Assembly (NCBI GenBank): GCA_022749755.1
Contig: CM040444.1
Span: 16,785,274 to 16,849,273 of the forward strand
Length of the DNA: 64,000 nt
Reading direction: 5' to 3'
DNA from: Azadirachta indica
Taxonomy: Eukaryota > Streptophyta > Magnoliopsida > Sapindales > Meliaceae
The position numbers were made by a program, and so were the translations under genes. Below are positions 25,576 through 37,752 of the stretch, piece after piece (position 1 is the first letter of the stretch; every line of letters begins with the position of its first letter). Below the pieces are notes generated by a model. That model was not told the DNA's origin, did no database searches, and saw nothing but the letters and a program-made list of their open reading frames with translations.

Positions 25576-28500
25576 ACGTCCAATCTAAAAAATTTTATGT
25601 GATTATGTCAATTTGATGTGAGAAACGTCTGTAATACCCTCATACTCGCTTAGACTTTATTTGAAATGCAGGTGTTGTGGCTTTGAAGCTAGAATTGTTG
25701 TGGATAAAATCTACCACATATCAAGATTAGTAGAAAAATGTGTGGTCCCCACTAAAAATTGTTGTTTACGAATCAAAACAATCCCAAATAAAGCCTTAAC
25801 TATATATACTCATATTACTCACATAAAGACCATTTGCATATGGTTGTATACTTGGCTAGTCAAGTATAGTACTTTACTAGTTTAGGGTACTCAACTGATT
25901 ATGGTGACAACTTCATCTAATCATAGGCATATTCATGCAACCACTTTTACAGCAGTTACCATATTTCCATAAACAATGATCACGCAAGCATACCAGGCAA
26001 GCAAACAAATCATAGGGCCATCTCAATGCAGATCTTTTGCATGTATAGGAAAAGTCTTTGTGTTGTCCTAGGTGAATGATCAATGAAAGTAGCTTGTTGA
26101 AAATCATAATATGCACATGAATCTACCTGCAATGGCTTCATGATATCAAATTCCTGATCATCTTTTTTGCTGAGCGCGTCTTGAGCTTGTATCTCCATGG
26201 AGTCTCGAACAAGCTGGCTCAAAAAAGTTACATCATCGGACATGACACCAAACCCTTTCAATAGCTTAGAGCCAAGCTGTAAACTTGTCTGCATGCATAG
26301 AAAATGTATATCTACTCAGGATGAGCCAAACTAGAAACATATGGGCAACCTTCTGGCTAAAAGACCAAATATCAAAGAAAAAATATGATTGATTTTATTA
26401 ATACCTCAGCATTTTCCAGAATAGCATCTGTCACTCCAGCTTTCTTCAAATCCAGAAGATGCATTAGGTCTTGAGCTCGAGCATAAATCGGGATCTGTTG
26501 AGTTTAATGTTTACCTTAGATTACTAATCTCAACCAATCAGCATATAAAAATTACAAACTTCACATCATTTCATGTCATATGACACACATATTGGATGAC
26601 CACCGAAATAAAAACCAAAATTTTGAGCCCAAATGTTTTTACTTAATCTTTACTCTAGCAGCATTACTCATACAGACATCATAGTAAAATTGTTTGTCCA
26701 AACACTCACACATGCACAGCACACACAGGTGTACATGCAAAAGATAAGAAAGACTTACTGCAGGGAAAGCAAGCCGAAGCCTTTGAACTGCCTCAATAGT
26801 CCTCTTCTTACCAGTGTACATGATCATGACAGCTTTCGGAGAAGAGATACCAGCAGATTGCAAAACTGCTGGACGCGATCCATCCCCATAGAGAATTGGA
26901 AAACCCAGTTTCCTAGACGCCTGTAAATGAAATGGTGACCAGATTTAGTATCATCACTTTGAACAAACTAACAAGTGGCAGAGAATTATGCAGTGAGATT
27001 ACTAACATTTAATGTCACAAATAACTAACAGACATGCGAGATAAAAGATAGCATCTCTTCTTTTCTCATGCCAACCTCATTTTTCTTTTTCTTCCAACAA
27101 ACCGTTTAACCTTGGAGCTTAAATGCTACTGTTGGACCCTTACCTATCAACTTAACCTTTTTGGGTTTCGTAATTACTTAAAATTAAGAATTGTATGGTT
27201 GTAATGACATTAGAAAGAAAAAAACTAATGCTTATAATTAAGGAGTCAACAATAGTATTTAATCTCTAATGGAGAAAATTTTATTTAAACTATTAAAGAT
27301 AGTGTGGCAAGTGGCAGCCATCTTTTAAATATGAAAAAAAAAATTGTAACAGAATATGGTTGATGGTTCTTTGTAGCATGGGTTTCCACAAAGCAAAAAA
27401 TTAATGCAACTAGAGTATAACCCATCTTGACCTTGACTACAGAAGGATTCAGATCAAAAGCCACGTAAGGCCATCCAATAAGATCACCATCTAATCCAGA
27501 CGCTAGTGGGGTGGACAAGAAATTGGCAAGCACCTGCATGCACAAAATTAGAGCACAGGAATATTGAGCTTTAAACTTATAAAAAGCAACTGTTCTCAAT
27601 AGAAAGTAAAAATCCAATTAATGTACCTGACCCATTTGTCCAAATCCAAGGATAACAACAGGCTCACGACCCTCAAAGCTCACCATCTCTTCAGCTTTCT
27701 GAGAAAAATTCATATTTATCACCAACAATACTTAATTCAGGAGATATAAATAAAGAAAGAAATATTTACGTGTGTGAATATATAGTAGTGTCAAGTGTAA
27801 TGAATGCACGTATACTTTGTTCTACAAAAGTGTTAAGCTTTCCAAAACATACAATATATTAATTGAGTCCAATGAACTAGACTAGGTCATAGTTATTTAA
27901 CTGGTTTTTATAATTTCATCAAAAAATTTCCTGCATCATTTGCTCGGGGCTTTTCTTGAAAACCACAAAAAGGCTAACAATCCAGAATCTGAAAGTTAAA
28001 ACTGGATGGAGGTACATTATATAAACACTCATTACACAAAAACTTAATTCAAATGTCATTTTTGCTTCAACTCATTTACTGAATTAAACTTCTAAGCGAA
28101 CCTTAGGATAAAAACATACATCATCTGTGTCAAACTCGTTGTCAATGAAATCAGCAGCCCATCTTCCAATTTCGTTAAGCAATGGAGTTAGTGCCATTGA
28201 CAATACAACGACAATTATGAGCAGCTTGTTAAGCTCAAGTGGTAGCACTCCCAGCCTGATTTATGAAATCGCATGAGCAAAGATGAATTTTGTATGCTTA
28301 ACTAGTACTGCACACAGATGTAATTTATGACCTGACCTGTTAGCTAGAGAAAAGACTACGAAGGCAAACTCTCCTCCTTGGGATAGAAGCAATCCTATTC
28401 TCACACTCTCTTGCAGAGTGAGTCCAACACGAGGACCTATTACAGTTATGATCAGTGTCTTGATGACAATTAATCCTGCCAAGAGTGAAAGTACATTCGG

Positions 28501-31500
28501 CCACTCCCGGAAAAGCAGCTGCATAGGAAAAAAATTTTGCAAGTTAATGCTGTCAAAAATTATCTATCAAAAATTGAAAATGCTACTTTAGAAACAATGG
28601 TTATATTTACATATTTATGAACATCAAAACCCAAATGTAAAGCTGTATGATGTAATTGGGGCAGAACCAGTAACTGTTAGAGGAGGAAAAAAAAAAAAGC
28701 TACCTCCATGTCAATGGAAGTTCCAGTAGTCACAAAAAATAATCCAAGAAGTAAGCCTCTAAATGGCCTTATATCAGCTTCAATTTGTGTCCGGAAATTT
28801 GTCTCTGCTAATATTGCCCCAGCCAAAAATGCTCCAAGCTGCTCAATGAAATCAAATTTTATTAGGAAATGAACTGGAAACTATCAGCAAAAACCATTTT
28901 TTAACATTGAGAAGAGTGAATACCGTATCACTAAAGCCCAGCTTCTGGGTAAGAAGTGAAGTCCCTGCAACTGTTAGAAGGCATAGAGCAACAAAAGCTT
29001 CTGAGCTCCTTGCTTCTGCAACAACCTAAATTTCATAAGTTTAGCACAGTTTCAGGAAAAGGAAAACTGTTTAAAAGAGTTTCATTGAAAAAGTTTGGCA
29101 CACCTCAAAAACTCGCCGAAGAAGATATTTTCCTCCGAGAGAAAGCAGTCCCAGTCCAGCTAAAGCCTTTAAACTTTCTTTGACAAGCATTGGCCAGATA
29201 CTGCCTTCCGCTAAATTCTGCAAAAATTTAAAAATTAATGCGTGAGAAATCAAAAAGAGAAAGAAAAATAATTCCTATAGTGACTTGTCATTCTCCCCAT
29301 TCATCCAAAAATTCATGATATATATGTGTTTATATACAAAAGAAATGATGGCCAAAACAGTGTCAACAAAAAAATGAGAAGGAGAATGCCTCTTTTAGAA
29401 GGAAAAGGCAGAAAGCACCATCAAGAAAAGGCGGGCTAGAAAAAGATAACTGCTAATAGTTCTGGTTCACCAAAACAAAACTAATGTTTCTAAAATTATC
29501 CACAAGTTTACAAGCTGAGCATGAAATCAGGGGAAGAAAAAAAAAACGTTCGCTTATTCTGATGTCAGGTAAGGACTCAATGATAAATATTCAGTAATAT
29601 AAGTATGTTAGGAACCATCAAGGAAATTTTATCAAAAACAATTTCATCATTGAAGATATGTTTTCGTACATTCTAGATAGAGATTTAACATAATTCTTAC
29701 AAATGAAAGCCTTGCACATACCTGGCTCTCTAACACTGGAAGTATGACTAAGAGAGGGACAACCACGATGTCCTGCACATACCAAGCAGTTCGGATCCAA
29801 AAGGGTTATTGATATCATATCTTTGATGTCTACTTTGCATGAAAACCCTAGAAAGTCCATAAAGAGAAATAACGGGAAATTTATACCATCAATTACACGT
29901 TGACTAAACAAGTAAAGAGCTGAAGTAAAAAGATCAAGTAGAACCTGCAGTAGCAGTATTCCTAAAGTTGCTGAGCCAAATCTTGTCGGGAGCTCACCCC
30001 TCTCTGCAAGGAGCTATATATTATGCTTGATAAGATTTACGCTGCTCTATCCAAATGCAATCAGCAAAAAGCTCATAAACATTATAAACCAAATATCTTG
30101 GTATTTACATAATCAAATCAACAAAATAACTTTTACCTCGTTTCTTCATGAACTTTTATGCAACAATATTATCAAAGAACAAATTTATTCTGAGTTTCTA
30201 ATCCACAAAATCATTCTCAGTTATTAGCAATCAAAATACCTGCAGAACAAAGGCTGACGATGACAAAGATAAAGCAGCACCAATCACTACCGCTTCATCA
30301 ACACTTCTGATGTTGACCTGAGAAAAATTATTAAAATTTGTATAAAACAAACACAAGACAAATATTATCATGAAGTTTTTAACATCAAGATTGGAGTTGG
30401 AAACATTCAAATGGCAGGTAATTGCTAACTTTGACAGGAGAAGAATATATGAACAAAAGATAATAGACAGAAGTACATGGTGACCACATGGAGTAAAGAT
30501 AAAGGTGCATTCTCACCAAATCAGGCCTCGAGTGAAAAAGAAACTCCAAGATTCTTGTGCCCACAGCTCCATTAGGTGGAAGTTCAAATGCTGTGAAAGC
30601 AAGGGTGGATAACAAAACCTTCAAAAGATAAAGAAAAGAAAAGTGAGAAAAGGGAATGACTCCAAAGACTTCCACAGCATCCAAGAATAATTACATAAAA
30701 AAGCAAGAGGCAAAAGGGAATACGTCTGAAAAAAGTTAACCAAGCTATGGATAAGAGTGAATTAGTTCCTAAATAGAAGTTAATGGAAAACAGCCTTTAT
30801 AAACTAAGCAACTCAATGGTTTTGACATGTTTTTATGCAACTAGTAGAAGCATCTGGTGTCTATTTTTAAAACTGATGCTCAATGAACTGCACATATTAC
30901 ATCATAATATATTAGAAGTAGTCAATAGCAAAAATGAAATAGAATAAACTATCATAAGCAAAACAGCATGCACAAGATGGATAATCCAGCACCACTAAAT
31001 GTACCTGAGTCAATCCCATGCCAAATGCAAATTTTGCAAGAGCCTTTAGACGTGCAAGTGAGAGCTCCAAACCCATTTCAAACAGCTGAAAGGAACATGT
31101 ATTAGTTGAAAGAATATGTATAACTTTACAAAGTATGCTATGTACCTGACATAATAGAATTAGCCTAAGGTCGTTCAATAAATAACATCCACTGCAAAAT
31201 AATTAACTACCCAACTAGAATAAGCAAAAACAACAGACAGAACTGCCAGAAATCAGCCTCAATATCTCAATTCCCTTAGAACTCATCAAAAGCTACAAGC
31301 AATAGTTAACTAACAGACATTACTTTAAGGTAACTGGGTCATATCTCCAATATCCAAACAACACAAGTATTTTCATGAACCTGAAAACAAACCAGGACCA
31401 CTCTCAAAATCGGTAAAGTTAGATAAGACAAAGAAAAGCTCACAAGACAAACTTAGCCCCATAAGAGGTACAACATATTATGTTCAGCAAGCAAAGTTGT

Positions 31501-32769
31501 AAAGTGGTGTTTGCCCTCAGGAAATATAAAAGATCGTGTAAACGTACATATTAACTTGGTTACTCGGGTGCCAAATGTGGCCAAACGGATAGTGTTATCT
31601 GAAAAATACAGGTTGGCACTTGGATAAACATAGTTAGAATTGATTGGCAATTGGCACTCCAAGTAGAGGGTCATGCATAAATGCTCAGGAAAGGAGCAAA
31701 AGAGCTATAACATAATAAGAATTTAAAGCAGCACCAATATTACTAGTAACAAAGTGACAGACTTCACCAATAATAATACAGTTAATAATTTTATGCTCGG
31801 TAGATTGATGAACAACCCAGCAGAAGTGGCATCTAAAGAATTAAGTGATTGCCCTTACCAAGAAAAGAATTCCCCATTCGGACAGCACTTTAACATCTGT
31901 AAGATTTCTGATGATGCCAAACTGATTGAGTAAAATTCCAGCAAAAAAGAAACCAAGTATCTGAAAACAAATCAGGAATTCTTATTATAGTTCAGGAAAA
32001 ATAATATAATATTAGAAAAAGAATAAAAAAGTCAAACATGGGAGAAAGAACAGCAACAAGGAAATAATTGAAATGTCAACGTTATTCTCACTGGGCTAGC
32101 TCTAGCAATCTTGAAAGCAGGAACAACAATGACAGTCACAGCTAAAAAGGTCAAAGTATCCAATCCTAAATCATTAATGACATCAATCGCACTGGCAACC
32201 TCAGCGGCTCCATGTGTTTGGAATCCTTCCCATCGGGACAGTCTATAGGTGGAGAAATAAAAACCTTTCCAGCCAGATATTGAATATGTTAACGATGGTC
32301 TTCCCTCAAAGAAATTTCCAAAGGCTGAAGCGCGTTTATTTATCTTGTAATTGACCACATAGAATGGCTGCTTGTATGAATATGGCAAACTACGAGAATA
32401 GTTAGAGTACGCCCTGATCGAGCTAGTTTTCTTGAAGATGTCACATAGCTGTAATATGACAAAGAACTTTGGATTAATGGCTGAGTATATAGCTGGAACT
32501 AATCCTACTGAAATTGCAAAGGACAAATGGAACTCAGCCCAAAATGCTAGAGATAAAATTCAATTTTTCATACGTAAAGTAAGTAACAAGCTTCAAGAAC
32601 CCATCATTATTCAGTACCAAATCTATAATTTAATCACTAACGAGATGCCAAAAATAACAAATAACAATAAAATAATATTAAGAAAATGGAAGCCACAACA
32701 GGTGGATGTCCAGAAGTCAGAAGATGAGCTTACCTTAGGACTGTGACAACAAGCTAAAGTTTCCCACAT
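22335..32769 (-). CDS. KEA3: K+/H+ efflux antiporter, thylakoid (KEA3)
   Basis: Nineteen coding exons join in frame to 792 residues: 32734-32769, 32092-32448, 31859-31960, 31005-31085, 30517-30618, 30240-30317, 29945-30013, 29722-29772, 29104-29217, 28924-29025, 28704-28838, 28337-28518, 28120-28255, 27627-27698, 27432-27533, 26759-26920, 26405-26494, 26127-26288 and 22335-22580. A plastid-like N-terminus of about 100 residues is followed by a monovalent cation:proton antiporter domain (about 105-500; [47 protein letters not shown]). A KTN/RCK nucleotide-binding domain with GFGQMGQ at 533-539 follows, then a Ser/Glu-rich tail. KEA3 releases H+ from the thylakoid lumen in exchange for K+ and speeds relaxation of photoprotective quenching after high light. 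The short first exon (12 codons, [12 protein letters not shown]) resembles the Arabidopsis start; a longer frame upstream of exon 2 has no ATG. Confidence 0.92.
23355..24310. repeat. large imperfect inverted repeat in the last KEA3 intron
   Basis: The plus strand from about 23355 to 23680 and the minus strand from about 24310 back to 23975 carry related sequence. Shared blocks in order include AGAGCTAAATTTGAG/AGAGCTAAGATTGAG, TTTCTTTGGATG/TTTCCTTTGGATG, AAATGATGGATGTTG and AGATGCAAAATGAG. The arms, about 300 bp each, are separated by about 300 bp. They are coding-like in parallel frames (YFLWM..., [12 protein letters not shown] against [12 protein letters not shown]) but contain stops. This could be a foldback transposon or an inverted duplication of a gene fragment. 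I do not recognise the protein. Confidence 0.7.
25545..25573. repeat. (TG)n microsatellite
   Basis: About 14 uninterrupted TG dinucleotides within the last KEA3 intron. Confidence 0.95.
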
Positions 32770-33182
32770 AGCAAAACTACTCACCAATCAAGAACAAGTG
32801 AAAAAACGAACCCAAAAGAGCACTTGCTTTCTGTGCTTCTAACTGTTCAGATAAAAATGCCAGAAAAGATATCAGTATATATATCTCTCCCTCAAGATTT
32901 TTCTTTTTGCTCTCTTTGTCAAGAAGTGAATGCTGTTCCTATTTGAAGAGCTCTAAACAAGAGGAGGAAAAGCGACCACACGTTCGATTCCCGTGAACTT
33001 GGAAACTTTTGATGCTCAGAGGGGAAATATTTAGAAGGAAATTTGTTTTTGTGGACGACATAGGAAAGACATGAGCAAACAAAAGATTTTCTTTTTTTCT
33101 TTTTAACGCTTAATGGATTTCTTTGAAAAGTACAAGAAATCTAGCATAACGTACACGTGGCGAATTTTGAGTCCGACTTGCT
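32770..33182 (-). promoter_or_regulatory. KEA3 5' UTR and promoter region
   Basis: Upstream of the KEA3 ATG at 32769. A TATA-like run (CAGTATATATATCTC, 32872-32886) is correctly placed for a promoter with a short 5' UTR. No other feature is recognised. Confidence 0.45.
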
Positions 33183-33304
33183 GGTTATCTGTAACACACT
33201 GGATAAAGTATTTTACCGTACAAGAAAGGAAATCCATGTCATAAAATAAAGTGTAAATTTATTTAATTTTTGAAAAATAGTATATTAGCATCGGTATATT
33301 TGTT
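33183..33304. repeat. direct repeat, left copy (about 115-120 bp)
   Basis: Shares with 36125-36252 the ordered blocks TGTAACACACT, ATAAAGTATTTT, AAGAAAGGAAAT, CATGTCATAAAAT, GTGTAAATTTATTTAAT and GTATTAGCAT, ending in TATATTTGTTTA. The two copies face the same way and bracket a distinct A+T-rich block. Confidence 0.8.
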
Positions 33305-36124
33305 TAGGAAAATTCTAACGATACTGGGATTAAAAATTTCGGTATTAATAACTCATTTACTAATCTTTAAATTTAAAGTTAAAATCTGAACTATTTATTT
33401 TATAATATGTAAATTTAACTCACTATTCGGATTAAAAATTATTTTTATTTTTATATATTAAATTATTTTATTATAATTATTTTTTAAAAATACATTTGAC
33501 ATACAAATTCATATATTATAATTAAAATTTAATGTTAAACAATAAGTTATACATATTAAAAATAATCTATTTAAAAAATATTAATTTAAATATTATCAAA
33601 ACACATACTCTCTCTTTATTTTTCTAAAAAATTATTAATAATAAAATAAATTATTGTAGCTTTAAAATCAATATTACAAATAAAACACATCTCATATATT
33701 TCTTATGATAATTGTATTTATATGAATTAATAAAAAAATATATATTAGTTTGAAGAAGTAAACGTTATTGTAATAGTTAAGAATAGTATAATGTAATAAA
33801 CCCTAAAACTAATACCACTTAATAAAAAAAATAGAATATCTTAAAATTGATAAATTGTGAGTAAAAAAAATATACATGTAATGTACGAATATAAATAAAA
33901 AATTTTAAAAAGGATAATTAAGAAAATAAAATATGAATTAATTTAATTTTATGAAATTGATGTTAATTATGATAAACACAAAATTTAAAAAATCTTAATC
34001 ACATGTAATGCAAATTCAATTTGCCACACTAAGACTACTATTATTAAATTACTGACAATTATCATTCATAAGTTATGCTTTATCTAATATTATGGAACTA
34101 AAGGATAAAAAAGAACGAGAAAAAATTCATTAGTACACATGCAAAATAAAATTATTAAATAATTTTAATAAATCAAAAATATCAATAATCGTTTTTTGTC
34201 CCTACCTAAAGCATACCCATATATTTACAAAAAAACATATATTTATATGTTAAATATACTTTATTTATATAATAATAATAATTTTAAACTATATAAAAAA
34301 TTTTGAAATAATTTTTATAATTTCTACAAGTACTGTATTTTTTACACAACTTTTTCATTATAATTCAATTTTCTATATCAACATTACAAGTAAAATATCA
34401 ATTTACAATTCCTATATTACATTTATATTCCTTTTGTTCCATATACAATTATAATATAGCTATTTATTAATTTGTGTTCATTTACATTTAAATTATTATA
34501 ATTACATTTTTTTATACTGTATTTATGAAATTGATATCTATTTTTATGCTTTTATGTTGGCTTATTATTTTTTATTTCTTATTTTTGACTTTTAAAATTA
34601 GTATTTTATTTACATACATATTATATATTATAATTTAATATTTTATATAGAGATTAAAAATTTTATGTGGATTTATAACCTCTATGTCACAATTACAATT
34701 TTTATTTTATTTGTAATCATACTGTTGTCATTTGACATTAAATGTTAATTTATATTTATCTCAATGCATTTATATTTTTTATATTAAATTTATTAAATTA
34801 ATGTTCATTTTTACTATTTTATGTTAGCTTATGTTTTATGTTTTATTTTTTAATTTTTACAGGTGTTTTATTCTATATACAAGTTATAAGTTATAATTTA
34901 ATATTTTATGTGAAAATTACAAATCTTATGGGAATTTAAAATTTTTATGTCACAATTACTTTTTTTTGTTTGTGTTGTTTACAATAATTCTGTTGTCGTT
35001 TAGCAATTTAATGTTAGTTTACGTATATTTCAGAGCATTTATATCTTTTATGATGAATTTATGAAATTAATGTTTATTTTTATTTTTTTATGTTGGCTTA
35101 TATTTCATTTTATTTTTTACAAATATTATATTTACATATAAGTTATACGTTATAATTTAATCTTTTATATAAATATTACAAATTTTATGTGAATTTATAA
35201 CTCTTATATCACAATTACGATTCTTTTTTTTTTACAGTTATTTTGTTGTCATTTAATAATTTAATGTTAATTTACATGTATTTCAATGCATTTATATTGT
35301 TTTTGTTGAATTTATGAAAAAAAGATGTTTATTTTTATTTTTTTACGTTCGTCTTTTTTTATTTTTTAATTTTAACATTTACAAGTGTTATGTTTTCATA
35401 TAAGTTTTACATTATAATTTAATTTTTTATATCAAGATAATAAGTTTAATGTTGATTTATACATTTTATGTTCAATTTATAATTTTTTTGTTCCATATAC
35501 AAATACAACATTATCATTTGTTATTTTAATGTTAACTTACATTTATTTCATCACATTTACATGTTTCATGTTGAATTTATTAAATCGACATTTATATTTA
35601 CTCTTTGATGTTATTTAATTTTTAATTTTAACCTTCACAAATGTTATATTTTACAAATAAGTTTTATATTAAAATTTAATTTTTTATATTAAGATAATAA
35701 GTTTAATGTCGATTTACATGTTTTATATTATATTTATAATTATTTTTGTTCTGTATACAAATATAATGTTGTTATTTATTATTTTAATGCTAATTTGTAT
35801 TTGCAGTGTAAATTATAATTAATTAAAATTTAAACAAGTAAAATATAATTACTTTATATGTCTGTATTTTCATAAAATTGGAATTAATTATAGGTAAAGA
35901 TTTAGATAAACACATAATAAAAAGACTTTTTTTGTTTATTTAATTATAGAAAAATTTAGATAGACACAAAATGAATATTTTTTATCTCTTATTGTACTAA
36001 CCGATAAAATTATATTTAACAGATAAATTATAATATTTTAATTAATTTAAGTTAATTATTATAACCGTAGATTTAATCTAACAATTCAAATGATCTATAT
36101 TATCGATACCGGAATTTTTATCTC
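33305..36124. mobile_element. putative TIR element carrying a tandem-repeat core
   Basis: The left end (about 33324, GGGATTAAAAATTTCGGTAT) and the reverse complement of the right end (about 36124, GAGATAAAAATTCCGGTAT) are similar, giving probable terminal inverted repeats of 20-30 bp. The interior is extremely A+T-rich, has no coding capacity and contains the tandem array listed separately. The outer flanks are long direct repeats, not a clean short target duplication. A non-autonomous Mutator-like or foldback transposon is the likeliest class. Confidence 0.5.
34380..35800. repeat. tandem array of about 262 bp units, five to six degenerate copies
   Basis: Each unit carries, in order, a TTATATCACAATTACGATT- or TTTGTTCCATATACAAATA-type block, GTTGTCATTTAATAATTTAATGTTAATTTAC (or variants), CATTTATATT, TTGAATTTATGAAATTAATGTT and TTATGTTGGCTTA. 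Matching anchors fall near 34430, 34685, 34950, 35212, 35478 and 35738, a spacing of about 255-266 bp. No spacers of constant length with unique sequence are present, so this is a satellite-like array. Confidence 0.75.
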
Positions 36125-36252
36125 GATTATTTGTAACACACTAAATAAAGTATTTTTTTTACCATATAAGAAAGGAAATTCATGTCATAAAATGTAGTGT
36201 AAATTTATTTAATATTTGAAAAATAGAGTATTAGCATGGATATATTTGTTTA
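36125..36252. repeat. direct repeat, right copy
   Basis: Second copy of the repeat described at 33183-33304, with a few substitutions and a longer T run after AAAGTATTTT. Confidence 0.8.
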
Positions 36253-36551
36253 TATATTATTAAGATTTATTTTCTGTTAAATTATTTTATTAATTATTAA
36301 TTTTAGATGTTATTTAACCGATATTAAATAATATTTATAGTGTGAGAAAATCTTGAACCGGTGATTAAAAATGTGTATTTATTCCGGGTTCATTGTACAA
36401 ATAAATTATTGTTAGATGCCAAAGATGATAAAAATATTAACTATTTACCATAAAATGAAATATTTGTAGATAACCAAAATTTAGGATTTCTTAGGATACG
36501 AATTTATTTAATTTTTGGAAAAAAAAAGAATTTATTCAGACATGATTAAGA
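36253..36551. other. A+T-rich non-coding DNA between two repeat blocks
   Basis: Nothing recognised beyond very high A+T content. Confidence 0.4.
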
Positions 36552-37752
36552 TATATATTTTGTGGTTTTAACTTATACCTCTTCTAATTTTTAAAATTTT
36601 AACACTTAAATGAAAAGTTTAAAAAAAGACACACTTATCTCTTCTGAACCATTAGTTGACCATCTAATTTTATTTATATGACTATAATACCCTTAATTAA
36701 TTCAAAGTAAAGTATAAGAAATTCAATTTGTATGTAATCAAAAATAATTTTAATTTATATTTATTTAAAAATTAGAAATTTAATTAATGACAATTTAATT
36801 TAACAATTTTAGTTTACGTGTATTTAATATTTATTAAAATTAAAAATTTAATTAATGATAATTTAACTTGATAATTTTAGTTTACATTTATTTAATATTT
36901 ACTCAAAATAGGAATTTAATTTTTATTCATATGTCATACTTATCCAAATCTCAAATATTAATATGTAAAGCCGTCGCCTTTTTTACTCCCCTCTTTTGCA
37001 AATTCTCCAACAATAAACTATATTTTTTTTATTTCATTAAACAATTTTATAGTCTTATCAATCTCACTCTTCTTATAAAAACACTTTAATAGAAGATTTA
37101 TGTCATATACATTCATATTAAATCTATATTTCAATATTAATCTTATGACTCGTAAAGCAAATGTAAACTTTTGGGTTTATAAAAAAAAATTTGATGGAAT
37201 TACGCAATGACGAAAAATTATAAAAAATATCAACATGATTAAAATGCTAATTTTAAATATCATTAAATAAATTTTTAATTTAAATAAATATTAAATGAAT
37301 ATAAATTATAATTCTTATTAATCAAAATTTTAATTATTTTAATTTTTTAAACATCAAATAAATTAAAATTAAGTTTTTTAAACTTTATTTTGAAGCAATT
37401 AAGGGTATTATAGTCATTTTAAGTGAAAATACATGGTCAATTGACGGTCCAAGGGAGGTAAGTGTGTCTTTTCTTAAAATTTTCATTTAAGTGTTACAAT
37501 CGCAAATTAAATTATCATTAATTAAATTTCTAATTTTTAAATAAATATAAATTAAAATTATTTTTTATTACATACAATTGAATTTCTTATATTTTACTTT
37601 GAAGCAATTAAAAGTATTATAATCATATAAATAAAATTGAATGGTCAACTAATAGTCTAAAGAAGGTAAGTGTACCTTTTCTTAAACCTTTCATTTAAAT
37701 GTTAAAATTTCAAATATCAGAAGAGGTACGTGTTAAAACCCTTATATATTTT
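36552..37752. mobile_element. Mutator-type foldback/MITE element with 10 bp target-site duplication
   Basis: The element spans 36562-37742 and is flanked on both sides by TATATATTTT (36552-36561 and 37743-37752). The left arm, from GTGGTTTTAAC, matches the reverse complement of the right arm, from AGGGTTTTAAC, over about 230 bp with few differences, through ACCTCTTCTRAT, TTAGTTGACCAT, TTTATTTATATGA and TTTAAAAATTAGAAATTT. Another, partly degraded copy of the right arm lies inside it at about 37320-37500. Long terminal inverted repeats with a 9-10 bp target duplication are typical of Mutator-like elements. No transposase is encoded. Confidence 0.85.

Noticed and set aside
32032..32526. Long N-terminal reading frame of KEA3 taken as the protein start
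   Set aside because: The frame begins with TTG and has no in-frame ATG near its 5' end; a small upstream exon with ATG (32769) and a good donor/acceptor pair gives an in-phase start resembling Arabidopsis KEA3.
32432..32746. Plus-strand 104-residue frame over the KEA3 5' exons
   Set aside because: It overlaps KEA3 coding and intron sequence on the opposite strand, and its composition is that of A+T-rich intron DNA.
32980..33012. tRNA-like B box (GTTCGATTCCC)
   Set aside because: The T-arm does not pair correctly, no matching acceptor stem or A box is found upstream, and the surrounding sequence does not fold into a cloverleaf.
34380..35800. CRISPR-like array
   Set aside because: The repeat unit is about 262 bp and continuous, with no short repeats separated by unique spacers; it is satellite-type DNA in a plant genome.
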